Assembly (NCBI GenBank): GCA_905235695.1
Contig: CAJOMW010000057.1
Coordinates: forward strand, 1-10,219
Direction of reading: 5' to 3'
DNA length: 10,219 nt
Source: an uncultured Clostridia bacterium
GTDB taxonomy: Bacteria; Bacillota; Clostridia; Oscillospirales; CAG-382
Part shown: piece after piece, positions 1 through 6,468 of the stretch
How positions within the stretch are numbered: the stretch's first letter is position 1
Layout of the letters: each line of letters opens with the position of its first letter
Translations under genes and position numbers: made by a program
The notes under the pieces: generated by a model
Told to the model about the DNA's origin: nothing
Database searches by the model: none
The model's input: only the letters and a program-made list of their open reading frames with translations

Positions 1-238
1 ACTCAAATTGACCGCCCAACAAGTATTTGAGGATGATATTTTGGACGGTAAACTGACTTCTTTGTTAGCAAGAGATACAGACAATAACTATTATGCAATT
101 TATTATCGTGATAGCGTAGAAGTGTATGATGGCGATACTTTTACAGTCTATGCGATACCATGTACCACTTCTTCGTTTGATAATATCGGCGGTGGTACAA
201 CAACCGTAATCGTGTTACTTGCTTGCAATATGGAATAG
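1..238 (+). CDS. 3' end of an unrecognised protein (partial, 5' end outside the window)
   Basis: An open frame enters from the left edge (first whole codon at position 2) and ends at a TAG at 236-238, giving about 78 C-terminal residues. The TTG at 8 is in frame but has no ribosome binding site, so it is not taken as a start. The segment is rich in Asp, Tyr and Thr, with alternating hydrophobic and polar residues suggesting beta strands (for example YYAIYYRDSVEVYDGDTF) and a Gly/Thr-rich stretch near the end (GGGTTTVIV). I see no membrane segment, and I do not recognise the family. The coding sequence is A/T-richer than the genes from 555 onward and it is followed at once by an intrinsic terminator, so it belongs to a separate transcription unit. 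Confidence 0.7.
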   Translation, partial: LKLTAQQVFEDDILDGKLTSLLARDTDNNYYAIYYRDSVEVYDGDTFTVYAIPCTTSSFDNIGGGTTTVIVLLACNME

Positions 239-256
239 TTTGAATATATACAATGC

Positions 257-287
257 AAAGAGCAAGGCGAAAACCTTGCTCTTTTTT
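257..287 (+). terminator. Rho-independent terminator of the first gene
   Basis: GAGCAAGG (260-267) pairs perfectly with CCTTGCTC (274-281). The stem is extended by AAA (257-259) with TTT (282-284), the loop is 6 nt, and a run of T residues follows to 287. It begins 18 nt after the stop of the partial gene and should end that transcript. Confidence 0.9.
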
Positions 288-362
288 GCTGCAATTATTG
301 AGGGCGAAAAACCTCTTTTTGTATGCTAATAATATTCACTAATTTCTGCATAAAAGCCTGGT

Positions 363-382
363 ATTTGCATGAAAATGCAAAT
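363..382. repeat. Perfect 8-bp inverted repeat with a GAAA loop
   Basis: ATTTGCAT (363-370) and ATGCAAAT (375-382) are perfect reverse complements separated by GAAA. GGT on the left and ACC on the right can add three more pairs with one bulged C. There is no T-run directly after the stem (ACCTTTTATC follows), so it is a poor terminator. It could be a structured RNA element, a protein site or part of a mobile-element end; the sequence does not decide. Confidence 0.55.
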
Positions 383-477
383 CACCTTTTATCTAGGACA
401 GAGACTTAAGAAAATAACTGTACCTGTACTTCAGAACCTGTTGAATAGATGTTGACATATCAGGAGAAAAGAGAAAA

Positions 478-509
478 GCGAGCTGATTTTAAATCAACTC
501 GCCTTTTTT
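478..509. terminator. Terminator between convergent units, probably for the minus-strand metal operon
   Basis: GCGAG (478-482) pairs with CTCGC (498-502), then after one C.A mismatch TGATT (484-488) pairs with AATCA (492-496) around a 3-nt loop. Read on the plus strand it is followed by six T (504-509). Read on the minus strand the stem is followed by the complement of GAAAA (473-477), a shorter U-tract. It lies 45 nt beyond the stop of the minus-strand flavodoxin gene, so it most likely closes that operon and also blocks read-through from the left. Confidence 0.75.
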
Positions 510-554
510 GTAAGAATCAGTCATAAATCAGGTGTTTTCCGGCGTCCTGCGCCA

Positions 555-1073
555 TTACTTTACCTGTTCCTTAGCCCATTTTGCAACAGATGCCTTGGAT
601 GACGACGCACTGTGACCGGCAACCGAAAATCCTTTCCCGAACTCTGCGCCCTTGCATATTTTTTTCAAATCTCTCTCGGATGAGCCGAGCCCGCTGCCCT
701 CGTGCGTCATGACTGCCATTACCTTTTTGCCGGTAAAGTCGAGCCTTTCAAGCTGAGTAAACACTGCGCACGGGAATGTGCCCCACCAGCACGGACCGCA
801 AACGAATATGTTGTCGTATCCGGAAATATCGGAAATGTAGTTTTTCAGCTCCGGGCGCTCTCCGCTGTTCAGCTCCTTCTTTGCCTCTTCGGTGCAGGTC
901 ATGTAGCTGTCCGGGTACTCCTTTACTGTCTCTATTTCAAATAGGTCTCCGCCGACGGCATCCTTTATAAATTCGGCAACTGTCTCCGTGTTGCCTTTCT
1001 CAAGGCGCTTTAAGCCGCCGCTCCAATAGTTTTCGCCTTTTCTCGAATAGTATATTATCAAATTTTTTGACAT
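555..1073 (-). CDS. Flavodoxin family protein (Flavodoxin_4-like)
   Basis: Predicted 172-residue soluble FMN-binding electron carrier or small flavoprotein oxidoreductase. The N-terminal strand and phosphate-binding loop are visible: LIIYYSRKGEN (5-15), then after a loop KGNTETVAEFI (26-36), the split form usual in clostridial Flavodoxin_4 proteins. The flavin-facing loops follow: CGPCWWGTFPCAVF (92-105), whose Trp residues would stack on the isoalloxazine ring, and THEGSGLGSSE (123-133). Five cysteines (60, 92, 95, 102, 140) are present, several near the flavin loops. The ATG at 1073 is preceded by AAGGTG. The gene starts 33 nt after the metal ATPase stop with no terminator between them, so it is probably the last gene of that operon. 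The partner and substrate are unknown. A role in redox or thiol stress during metal exposure is inference only. Confidence 0.9.
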   Translation of the reverse strand: MSKNLIIYYSRKGENYWSGGLKRLEKGNTETVAEFIKDAVGGDLFEIETVKEYPDSYMTCTEEAKKELNSGERPELKNYISDISGYDNIFVCGPCWWGTFPCAVFTQLERLDFTGKKVMAVMTHEGSGLGSSERDLKKICKGAEFGKGFSVAGHSASSSKASVAKWAKEQVK

Positions 1074-1106
1074 GGAAAATCACCTTTTTGAATATTATCA
1101 GAAGTC

Positions 1107-2951
1107 CTATTGCTTTATATTGAAAGTTCTGAGGGCGTTGAGAATGGCTATGACCGAGACGCCGACGTCGGCGAATATCGCCATCCACATATTTGCAAAT
1201 CCTACTGCGCTGAGCAGCATTATAAGTACCTTTACGCCGATTGCAAACACAATGTTCTGCTTTACTATGCGAAGAGTTTTCTTTGATATGGCAAAAGCGG
1301 TGTCGAGCTTCGAGAGCGAGTCGTCCATAAGAACTATGTCCGCCGCCTCGATCGCCGCATCAGAGCCCATTGCACCCATTGCAATGCCGACATCCGCCAC
1401 CGAGAGCACCGGAGCATCGTTTATTCCATCGCCGACGTACGCAGTCGTGCTATCCGATGCGCTCATTATCTCTTCCGCTATCCTTACCTTGTCCTCAGGC
1501 AAAAGATTGCTTCTGACGGAGTCGAGCCCTATCTTTTCGGCAACGTCTTCGCCGACTTCCTTTCTGTCGCCGGTGAGCATTATCATTTCCTTTACGCCGC
1601 GCCGCCTGAGCGAAGCGAGCGCCTCTTTAGCACCGTCCTTTACTGTGTCCGATATGAGAAGCGTGCCGGCATATTTTCCGTCTGCCGCAACGTGCAGAGC
1701 GGTCTTTGCACCGTCATACTCCATACATACTACGCCTATATCACTCATGAGCGCCGCATTTCCCACGTATACGCTTTGACCGTCTATATCCGCATAAACG
1801 CCTTTGCCTATTATCTGGCGTGAAGAGCTTATGCCGTCTGAGCTGTCAAAAGGCATTGCACTCTTAACGGCAAGGGCTATCGGGTGATCGGAATAGTACT
1901 CTGCCTTTGAGGCGAGAGTCAGAATTTCATCCCTGTCAAAGCCGCTTTGGCAAATAACGTCTGTAACTTCAAACTTTCCGCTTGTGAGCGTGCCGGTCTT
2001 GTCAAATATTATCCTGCCGACGCCCGAAAGGCTCTCGACGTAGTTTGCGCCTTTTATGAGAATACCGTTCTTGGAAGCACAGCCTATTCCGCAGAAAAAC
2101 GAGAGCGGCACAGATATTACGAGTGCGCAGGGGCAGGATATTACAAGGAAAATGAGCGCACTTTTAAGGTGAGCTGAAAAGTTGCCGAAAATGAGCGTGG
2201 GTATTACAGCCATGCACACCGCAAGCGCAACCACCGTCGGCGTGTAAACCCTTGCAAACCTTGTGATGAACTTCTCGGATTTCGATTTTCTCTGTGCGCT
2301 GTTTTCGGTAAGCTCAAGTATCTTTGAGACTGTCGATTCGCCGAACGTCTTAGTTACCCTTGCCGTGAGAGTGCCGCTTATATTTACGCAGCCGCTGACT
2401 ATCTCGTCTCCGACCTTTGCAGCACGCGGAACGGACTCTCCGGTTATTGACGAAGTGTCGATCTCGCTTTCGCCGTCGGTTATAACGCAGTCGAGCGGTA
2501 TCTTTTCTCCGCTCTTTATGAGTATCTTGTCTCCGACGCACACCTGCTCGGGCGAAACGGTCTTGTAAGAGCCGTCTTCAAGGGCGAGGTTTGCATAGTC
2601 GGGGCGTATATCCATAAGCTCCGATATAGACTTTCTCGAGCGGCTGACCGCCATGCTCTGAAAAAGCTCGCCTGCCTGGTACAGAATGACAACCATGACT
2701 GCCTCCGAGTACTCTCTAAGCCCGTAAGCGCCTATCGTCGCAATGCCCATCAGCAGATTTTCGTCGAATATCTGACCGTTACGGATATTTTTAGCGGCTT
2801 TTATGACAATATCGTATCCGGCTATCGCATACGGAACGAAAAACGCTATGGCGCGCAGAATTTCATACTCATCGGGAATAAAGAAGCAGGCAATAAGGAT
2901 CACGGACGCCGCTATTATCCGTATGAGCATTTTCTTTTGCTTTCTTGTCAT
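1107..2951 (-). CDS. cadA: Zn/Cd/Pb-type P1B heavy-metal-translocating ATPase without N-terminal HMA domain
   Basis: A 614-residue P-type ATPase predicted to export divalent soft metals across the cytoplasmic membrane using ATP. The order is: N-terminal membrane helices (about 8-50 and 65-100); actuator domain with TGES (170-173); the metal-binding membrane motif CPC (273-275); phosphorylation site DKTGT (Asp317); nucleotide-binding domain with the P1B HP dipeptide (356-357); hinge GDGINDAP (507-514); and two C-terminal helices. The last helices carry Lys574 (IGVKV) and Asp595 (FADVGVS), which match the Lys/Asp pair of ZntA-type pumps and argue against a copper pump. Most CadA/ZntA proteins start with an HMA domain; here it is a separate gene directly upstream. 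The ATG at 2951 has no Shine-Dalgarno and lies 4 nt after the HMA stop, suggesting translational coupling. Metal preference among Zn, Cd and Pb cannot be fixed from sequence. Confidence 0.96.
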   Translation of the reverse strand: MTRKQKKMLIRIIAASVILIACFFIPDEYEILRAIAFFVPYAIAGYDIVIKAAKNIRNGQIFDENLLMGIATIGAYGLREYSEAVMVVILYQAGELFQSMAVSRSRKSISELMDIRPDYANLALEDGSYKTVSPEQVCVGDKILIKSGEKIPLDCVITDGESEIDTSSITGESVPRAAKVGDEIVSGCVNISGTLTARVTKTFGESTVSKILELTENSAQRKSKSEKFITRFARVYTPTVVALAVCMAVIPTLIFGNFSAHLKSALIFLVISCPCALVISVPLSFFCGIGCASKNGILIKGANYVESLSGVGRIIFDKTGTLTSGKFEVTDVICQSGFDRDEILTLASKAEYYSDHPIALAVKSAMPFDSSDGISSSRQIIGKGVYADIDGQSVYVGNAALMSDIGVVCMEYDGAKTALHVAADGKYAGTLLISDTVKDGAKEALASLRRRGVKEMIMLTGDRKEVGEDVAEKIGLDSVRSNLLPEDKVRIAEEIMSASDSTTAYVGDGINDAPVLSVADVGIAMGAMGSDAAIEAADIVLMDDSLSKLDTAFAISKKTLRIVKQNIVFAIGVKVLIMLLSAVGFANMWMAIFADVGVSVIAILNALRTFNIKQ

Positions 2952-2955
2952 GGCT

Positions 2956-3177
2956 TTATTTTAAAATTATCGTGCAGTCTGGCTCTATTTTCTTACAAGC
3001 CTTGACTGCCTGCTTCATCACGTCGTCTATCTTGTCGTCCTCGGCGTCTATCGTCATTTTCTGTGCGAGGAAGCTGATGTTTACGGAGTTTACTCCGTCT
3101 ATCTTCGATATTGCTTCCTCCATTTTGGCGGCGCAGTTTGCGCAGTCAAGATCTTCCAATCTGTATACCTTTACCAT
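2956..3177 (-). CDS. Stand-alone HMA metal-binding protein (metallochaperone-like)
   Basis: A 73-residue protein consisting of one heavy-metal-associated ferredoxin-like domain. The metal site is LDCANCAAKMEEAI (9-22), with Cys11 and Cys14 as the CxxC ligands. Asp10 before the first Cys is typical of Zn/Cd/Pb ATPase HMA domains rather than copper chaperones. A second pair of cysteines lies near the C-terminus (Cys60 and Cys67). The ATG at 3177 is preceded by AAAGGAG with good spacing. It sits between the ArsR/SmtB regulator (33 nt) and the ATPase (4 nt). In most CadA proteins this domain is fused to the pump. Here the reading frames differ, and the ATPase frame has its own in-frame stop at 2961-2963 upstream of the ATG, so the split is not one simple frameshift. 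Likely role: bind cytosolic metal and pass it to, or sense it for, the pump. Confidence 0.93.
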   Translation of the reverse strand: MVKVYRLEDLDCANCAAKMEEAISKIDGVNSVNISFLAQKMTIDAEDDKIDDVMKQAVKACKKIEPDCTIILK

Positions 3178-3210
3178 TTTAAAATCTCCTTTCGGTAAAC
3201 GTTATATTTT

Positions 3211-3570
3211 TTATTCTTCGATGTGCTCGATGCCCTGACCTATTATTGTGCTTACATGGTCGTCAGACAGGGAATAGTACACGGTTTTCCCGTCGCGGCG
3301 GTATTTCACAAGCTCTGCCTGCTTCAGTATCCTCAGCTGATGAGATATTGCCGACACGGTCATTCCGAGTATTTCGGCTATATCGCAGACGCACAGCTCG
3401 CTCTCAAGAAGCGAGTACAGAATTTTTATCCTCGTTGCGTCTCCGAAAATCTTGTACAGCTCGGCAAGCCTTATGAGCTTCTCGTCGTCCGGCAGGCTCT
3501 TTCTGACATCTTCTACAACATCAGTATGCTTGTGGGTGACTTCACATTCGGGTACAGGCTTTATACTCAC
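3211..3570 (-). CDS. ArsR/SmtB-family metal-sensing repressor (CadC/SmtB-like)
   Basis: A 119-residue winged-helix dimeric repressor. The core runs from about 30 (DDEKLIRLAELYKIFGDATR) through the recognition helix VSAISHQLRILKQAELV (72-88) to the wing RRDGKTVYYSL (91-101). Two metal sites are visible. The alpha3-type site has Cys60 and Cys62 (ELCVCD), with N-terminal Cys9, His13 and His15 as possible further ligands, as in CadC. The alpha5 site is complete: Asp103, His105, His116 and Glu119, with the same spacing as SmtB (Asp104, His106, His117, Glu120). The start is GTG at 3570, with AGGAGG at 3578-3583 seven bases away; the nearby ATG at 3574 is out of frame. It is the first gene of the operon and has a matching operator just upstream, so autoregulation with metal-dependent release is expected. 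Likely inducers are Zn, Cd or Pb. Confidence 0.95.
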   Translation of the reverse strand: MSIKPVPECEVTHKHTDVVEDVRKSLPDDEKLIRLAELYKIFGDATRIKILYSLLESELCVCDIAEILGMTVSAISHQLRILKQAELVKYRRDGKTVYYSLSDDHVSTIIGQGIEHIEE

Positions 3571-3587
3571 TCATACACCTCCTATAT

Positions 3588-3603
3588 TTGAACAACTGTT
3601 CAA
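3588..3603. promoter_or_regulatory. Predicted ArsR/SmtB operator
   Basis: TTGAACA-AC-TGTTCAA is a perfect 7-2-7 inverted repeat that resembles the core of the 12-2-12 operators bound by SmtB/CadC-type repressors. It lies in the 5' leader, about +9 to +24 from the predicted start site and just upstream of the AGGAGG. CAACTGTT is repeated head-to-tail at 3593-3600 and 3601-3608, and a TTGAA follows on the minus strand at 3609-3613, hinting at an additional half-site. Confidence 0.82.
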
Positions 3604-3617
3604 CTGTTTTCAAGTAT

Positions 3618-3646
3618 ATTGTACCACCCCATATTCATTTTGTCAA
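3618..3646 (-). promoter_or_regulatory. Consensus sigma-A promoter of the metal operon
   Basis: On the minus strand, TTGACA (3646-3641) and TACAAT (3623-3618) are separated by 17 bp. Transcription should start near 3611, which places the operator immediately downstream. Such a strong promoter suits a repressor-controlled efflux operon. Confidence 0.88.
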
Positions 3647-3725
3647 TAGCTTTTTATATTTTTATATGCATATTTTTAGTAATTCATCGGCAAAGAAGGA
3701 AAGGTCGCAATACAGTGTGCGCCCC

Positions 3726-3754
3726 TTGACATTTTGCATATGTTGTCGTATAAT
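3726..3754 (+). promoter_or_regulatory. Perfect consensus sigma-A promoter for the HAD phosphatase-dxs unit
   Basis: TTGACA (3726-3731) and TATAAT (3749-3754) are separated by exactly 17 bp. The predicted start is near 3761, leaving a leader of about 43 nt. It is divergent from the metal operon promoter; the two -35 boxes are about 80 bp apart and no shared operator is visible. Confidence 0.88.
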
Positions 3755-3803
3755 GTATGTAGATGTATAACCACAAAACGAATGGAAAGAACTGTATACA
3801 TAT

Positions 3804-4376
3804 ATGAACGTTTACGATTTTGACAATACGCTGTACGACGGCGAGTCGTCCTTTGATTTCTTCATGTTCTGCCTTAGAAGAAATCCAAAGCTCATAAAGT
3901 ACCTCGGCACAGCAACGACCTGCCTTGTAAGGTACAAGATGTGCCGCATAACGAGGGAGGACTTCATGGAGCTTGCCGAAAAGCACCTCATAGGCATGAT
4001 GGATGCCTGTCCGGAAGTGCTCGAAAACGTGCCGCTTTTTTGGGACAAGCACTTCAAGCGCATAAAGAGCTTCTATTCTGAAATCCACGAAGATGATGAC
4101 GTAGTCATAACGGCATCTTTTGACTTTCTCATACGGCCGGTATGCGAAAAGCTTGACGTGAAGAATTTGATAAGCTCGGAGCTTGATTTTGAAAACAAAA
4201 AAATTACGTGCTATTGCTTCAGAGAGGATAAGCCTGTTCTTTTCAGGGAGCGCTTCGGGGACGTGAGGATAGACAACTTCTATACGGACTCAAAAAATGA
4301 TCTTCCGCTCATGGAGCTTGCCGATAACTGCTACTTCGTGAAGGGCGAACGCATAACACCTGCAAAAGTCTCTTGA
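3804..4376 (+). CDS. HAD-IB family phosphatase (phosphoserine phosphatase-like)
   Basis: A 190-residue haloacid dehalogenase-superfamily hydrolase, probably a cytosolic phosphomonoesterase. Motif I is DFDNTLYD at the N-terminus (nucleophile Asp5, acid/base Asp7). A helical cap follows (about 15-95). Motif II is VVITAS (100-105), motif III is probably Lys143 in EDKPVLF, and motif IV is YTDSKNDLPLM (160-170) with Asp162 and Asp166 for Mg2+. All catalytic motifs are intact and the length fits class IB. The ATG at 3804 has only a weak, distant GGAAAG. It lies 39 nt upstream of dxs on the same strand with no terminator between, so the two are probably co-transcribed. The substrate is not evident. 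A sugar-phosphate or lipid-phosphate substrate linked to the Dxs step is an inference from position only. Confidence 0.9.
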   Translation: MNVYDFDNTLYDGESSFDFFMFCLRRNPKLIKYLGTATTCLVRYKMCRITREDFMELAEKHLIGMMDACPEVLENVPLFWDKHFKRIKSFYSEIHEDDDVVITASFDFLIRPVCEKLDVKNLISSELDFENKKITCYCFREDKPVLFRERFGDVRIDNFYTDSKNDLPLMELADNCYFVKGERITPAKVS

Positions 4377-4415
4377 CGTACTCTTTCCGGAAAATAAATA
4401 TAAAGCGAGTTTGAA

Positions 4416-6290
4416 ATGTTAGAAAGTATAAAATCTCCGAAGGATATAAAGTCGCTGTCCGTTGCGGACACCGAAAAGCTGTCCTCGGAAATAAGGGAAA
4501 AAATAATATCTGCCGTGTCAAAGAACGGCGGACACCTTGGCTCAAATCTCGGAATTGTGGAGCTGACGGTCGTCCTTCACCAGCTGTTTGACGTGCCGCA
4601 GGATAAAATAATATTTGACGTCGGGCACCAGGCTTATACCCACAAGCTGCTTACCGGCAGATACGACGAATTTGATACGCTGAGACAGGACGGGGGAATA
4701 TCCGGCTTTACCAACCGCTTTGAGAGCGAATACGACACCCTCACGGCAGGTCACAGCGGCTCTTCTGTATCTGCGGCTTTAGGTATTGCGTACGCAAACA
4801 AAATGAGCGGCAATGACAACTACGTCGTTGCGGTAGCCGGGGACGGCGCTTTTACAAACGGCATGATATATGAGGCTCTCAACAACTGCAACAACAAAAA
4901 TGTCCGCCTCATTATAATACTCAACGACAACGAGATGTCCATTTCCAATAATGTCGGAAGCCTTGCAAAATACCTTTCAAAAATAAGAACGAGCGGAAGG
5001 TATTACAGACTGAAAAGAAGCTTTCAGCATGTTTTTATCAAAGTGCCGGTTATAGGAAAGGCGTCGATAGACTTTGTCAGGCACATAAAGAACGGCCTAA
5101 AGCGCGCGTTTTATAAGCAGCCGTTTTTCGAGCCGCTCGGGGTAAAGTATCTCGGTCCGGTAGACGGCAGCGATATTGAGAGGCTAAAGGTCGTCATAGG
5201 CGAAGCGAAAAAGCTCGATACCTGTTCTCTCATACACGTAAAGACGGTAAAGGGTAAGGGCTACGAATACGCCATGCAGGATCCGGAGATCTACCATTCC
5301 GTCGGCAAATTTGACCCGGAAAAGGGCGTATGCCTGTCCAACGGCAACGATTTTTCCGGAGAGTTCGGACGCATTTTGTGCGCTCTTTCGGAAAAGGACG
5401 AGCGTATATGCGCGATAACTGCTGCTATGAAGGACGGCACGGGGCTTTCCGAATTTGCCGAAAAATTTCCGAAACGCTTCTTTGACGTAGGCATTGCGGA
5501 GGAACACGAGATAGCGTTTGCCGGAGGGCTTGCAGTGGCGGGATATCTGCCCGTCTGCGCCGTCTATTCGACGTTTGCTCAGCGTGCATACGACCAGCTT
5601 ATACACGACGTCTCGCTCCAGCAGCTTCACATAGTTCTCGCACTTGACCGCTCCGGCCTTGTTCCGTGCGACGGCATAACCCATCAGGGCATTTTCGACT
5701 GCGCCTTTATTTCAACCATACCCAATACCGAGATATATTCTCCGGACAGCTTCGACGAGCTGAGAACGGCGCTCGAAAAATCCGTATCATCCGATAAAAT
5801 ATCCGCCGTCAGATACCCTAAGGGAGCGCCTAAGGAGTACGACAGGAGCGCATTTATCGACTGCGGCGGCTATTCGTACTGCGACGTATATGCCCACGAA
5901 GGAAATGCTGACGCTGTCATAATAACCTACGGCAGAATTACCGCAAACGTATACGGCGCCGCCGTCAAGCTGAAAGAGAGCGGAAAAAACATAAGGATAA
6001 TCAAGCTCTTCAAGGTGCATCCCGTCAGCGACGTTATAGACGAAGACTTTATAAAGCTCGCTTTAGCCGCAAAGCATGTGTTCATATATGAAGAGGGAAC
6101 ACGAAGCGGAGGCGTCGGCGAAAAGGCGGCGCTGATATTGCGGAGCGCACCGGGAGCAAAGAGCGATATTGTCATAAGGGCGATAGACGGATATCCGCCG
6201 CACGGCTCGGAGGAATATCTGATGAAGATGTACGGCTTAGACAGGGATTCTATTGCGGAATACTTGGGCGGCGTTTTGGAAAAAGAGTAA
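4416..6290 (+). CDS. dxs: 1-deoxy-D-xylulose-5-phosphate synthase
   Basis: A 624-residue thiamine-diphosphate enzyme that condenses pyruvate with glyceraldehyde-3-phosphate to DXP, the first step of the MEP isoprenoid pathway and a precursor for thiamine and pyridoxal. Motifs in order: GGHLGSNLG (38-46, His40), DVGHQAYTHK (68-77), the ThDP/Mg motif GDGAFTNGM (142-150) to NDNEMSIS (170-177), a basic linker (about 185-235), IYHSVGKFDP (292-301), the catalytic Glu362 in GIAEEH, DRSGLVPCDGITHQG (411-425) and RYPKG (466-470). The length is normal. Two usually conserved spots differ: GPVDGS (247-252) where most Dxs have GPVDGH, and LVPCDG where most have a VGEDG-like loop. It is not beside the usual clostridial neighbours (xseB, ispA, tlyA), so it may be a second copy. 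The ribosome binding site is weak. The ATG at 4416 gives the expected N-terminus. Confidence 0.96.
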   Translation: MLESIKSPKDIKSLSVADTEKLSSEIREKIISAVSKNGGHLGSNLGIVELTVVLHQLFDVPQDKIIFDVGHQAYTHKLLTGRYDEFDTLRQDGGISGFTNRFESEYDTLTAGHSGSSVSAALGIAYANKMSGNDNYVVAVAGDGAFTNGMIYEALNNCNNKNVRLIIILNDNEMSISNNVGSLAKYLSKIRTSGRYYRLKRSFQHVFIKVPVIGKASIDFVRHIKNGLKRAFYKQPFFEPLGVKYLGPVDGSDIERLKVVIGEAKKLDTCSLIHVKTVKGKGYEYAMQDPEIYHSVGKFDPEKGVCLSNGNDFSGEFGRILCALSEKDERICAITAAMKDGTGLSEFAEKFPKRFFDVGIAEEHEIAFAGGLAVAGYLPVCAVYSTFAQRAYDQLIHDVSLQQLHIVLALDRSGLVPCDGITHQGIFDCAFISTIPNTEIYSPDSFDELRTALEKSVSSDKISAVRYPKGAPKEYDRSAFIDCGGYSYCDVYAHEGNADAVIITYGRITANVYGAAVKLKESGKNIRIIKLFKVHPVSDVIDEDFIKLALAAKHVFIYEEGTRSGGVGEKAALILRSAPGAKSDIVIRAIDGYPPHGSEEYLMKMYGLDRDSIAEYLGGVLEKE

Positions 6291-6299
6291 AAATTAAGG

Positions 6300-6328
6300 A
6301 AAGGAGCTGCGCTGTCAGCTCCTTTTTT
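6300..6328 (+). terminator. Rho-independent terminator after dxs
   Basis: GGAGCTG (6303-6309) pairs with CAGCTCC (6316-6322), extended by AAA with TTT, with a 6-nt loop and a run of six T to 6328. It starts 9 nt after the dxs stop and separates this unit from larB. Confidence 0.93.
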
Positions 6329-6375
6329 GCAGATATATTTAGCCGGTCAATTTGCCTTCGGTGAAATGTAACGTC

Positions 6376-6391
6376 TGAGCTTTAAAGCTCA
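6376..6391. promoter_or_regulatory. Perfect 16-bp palindrome upstream of the larB promoter
   Basis: TGAGCTTTAAAGCTCA is its own reverse complement. It ends 17 bp before the -35 box of the larB promoter, a position suited to a transcription activator or an upstream repressor site. It has no loop and no T-run, so it is not a terminator. The binding protein is unknown and no regulator gene lies beside it. Confidence 0.55.
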
Positions 6392-6408
6392 CTTGTTTAT
6401 TCCGAGCC

Positions 6409-6438
6409 TTGACAAAACAGGTAATTTTGCTGTATAAT
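6409..6438 (+). promoter_or_regulatory. Sigma-A promoter of larB-larC
   Basis: TTGACA (6409-6414) and TATAAT (6433-6438) with an 18-bp spacer. The predicted start is near 6445, about 24 nt before the ATG at 6469. Confidence 0.88.
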
Positions 6439-6468
6439 TTCAGCATAAAAGGGAAACGGAGCAACATA

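Larger units (their letters stand above)
239..554. other. Gene-free A/T-rich interval between two convergent transcription units
   Basis: About 316 bases without a supportable gene. It holds the terminator at 257-287, a perfect inverted repeat at 363-382, and a second terminator at 478-509. The part between them (about 290-475) has no open frame with a ribosome binding site. A TTGACA at 452-457 has no matching -10 box. Its composition resembles the partial gene on its left more than the genes on its right, so it could be the edge of an acquired segment or the remnant of a mobile element end, but no transposase fragment or paired terminal repeat is visible. Confidence 0.6.

Noticed and set aside
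452..457. TTGACA that could be a promoter -35 box on the plus strand
   Set aside because: No TATAAT-like sequence lies 16-18 bp downstream, and the next feature is a terminator followed by genes on the opposite strand.
1072..1779. A 235-codon plus-strand open frame opposite the metal ATPase
   Set aside because: It is antisense to a P-type ATPase with every catalytic motif, is Ser/Ala/Thr-rich as expected for a shadow frame, and has no convincing ribosome binding site.
3571..3574. ATG four bases upstream of the ArsR/SmtB start
   Set aside because: It is out of frame with the repressor. The GTG at 3570 has the better spacing from AGGAGG and leads directly into the protein.
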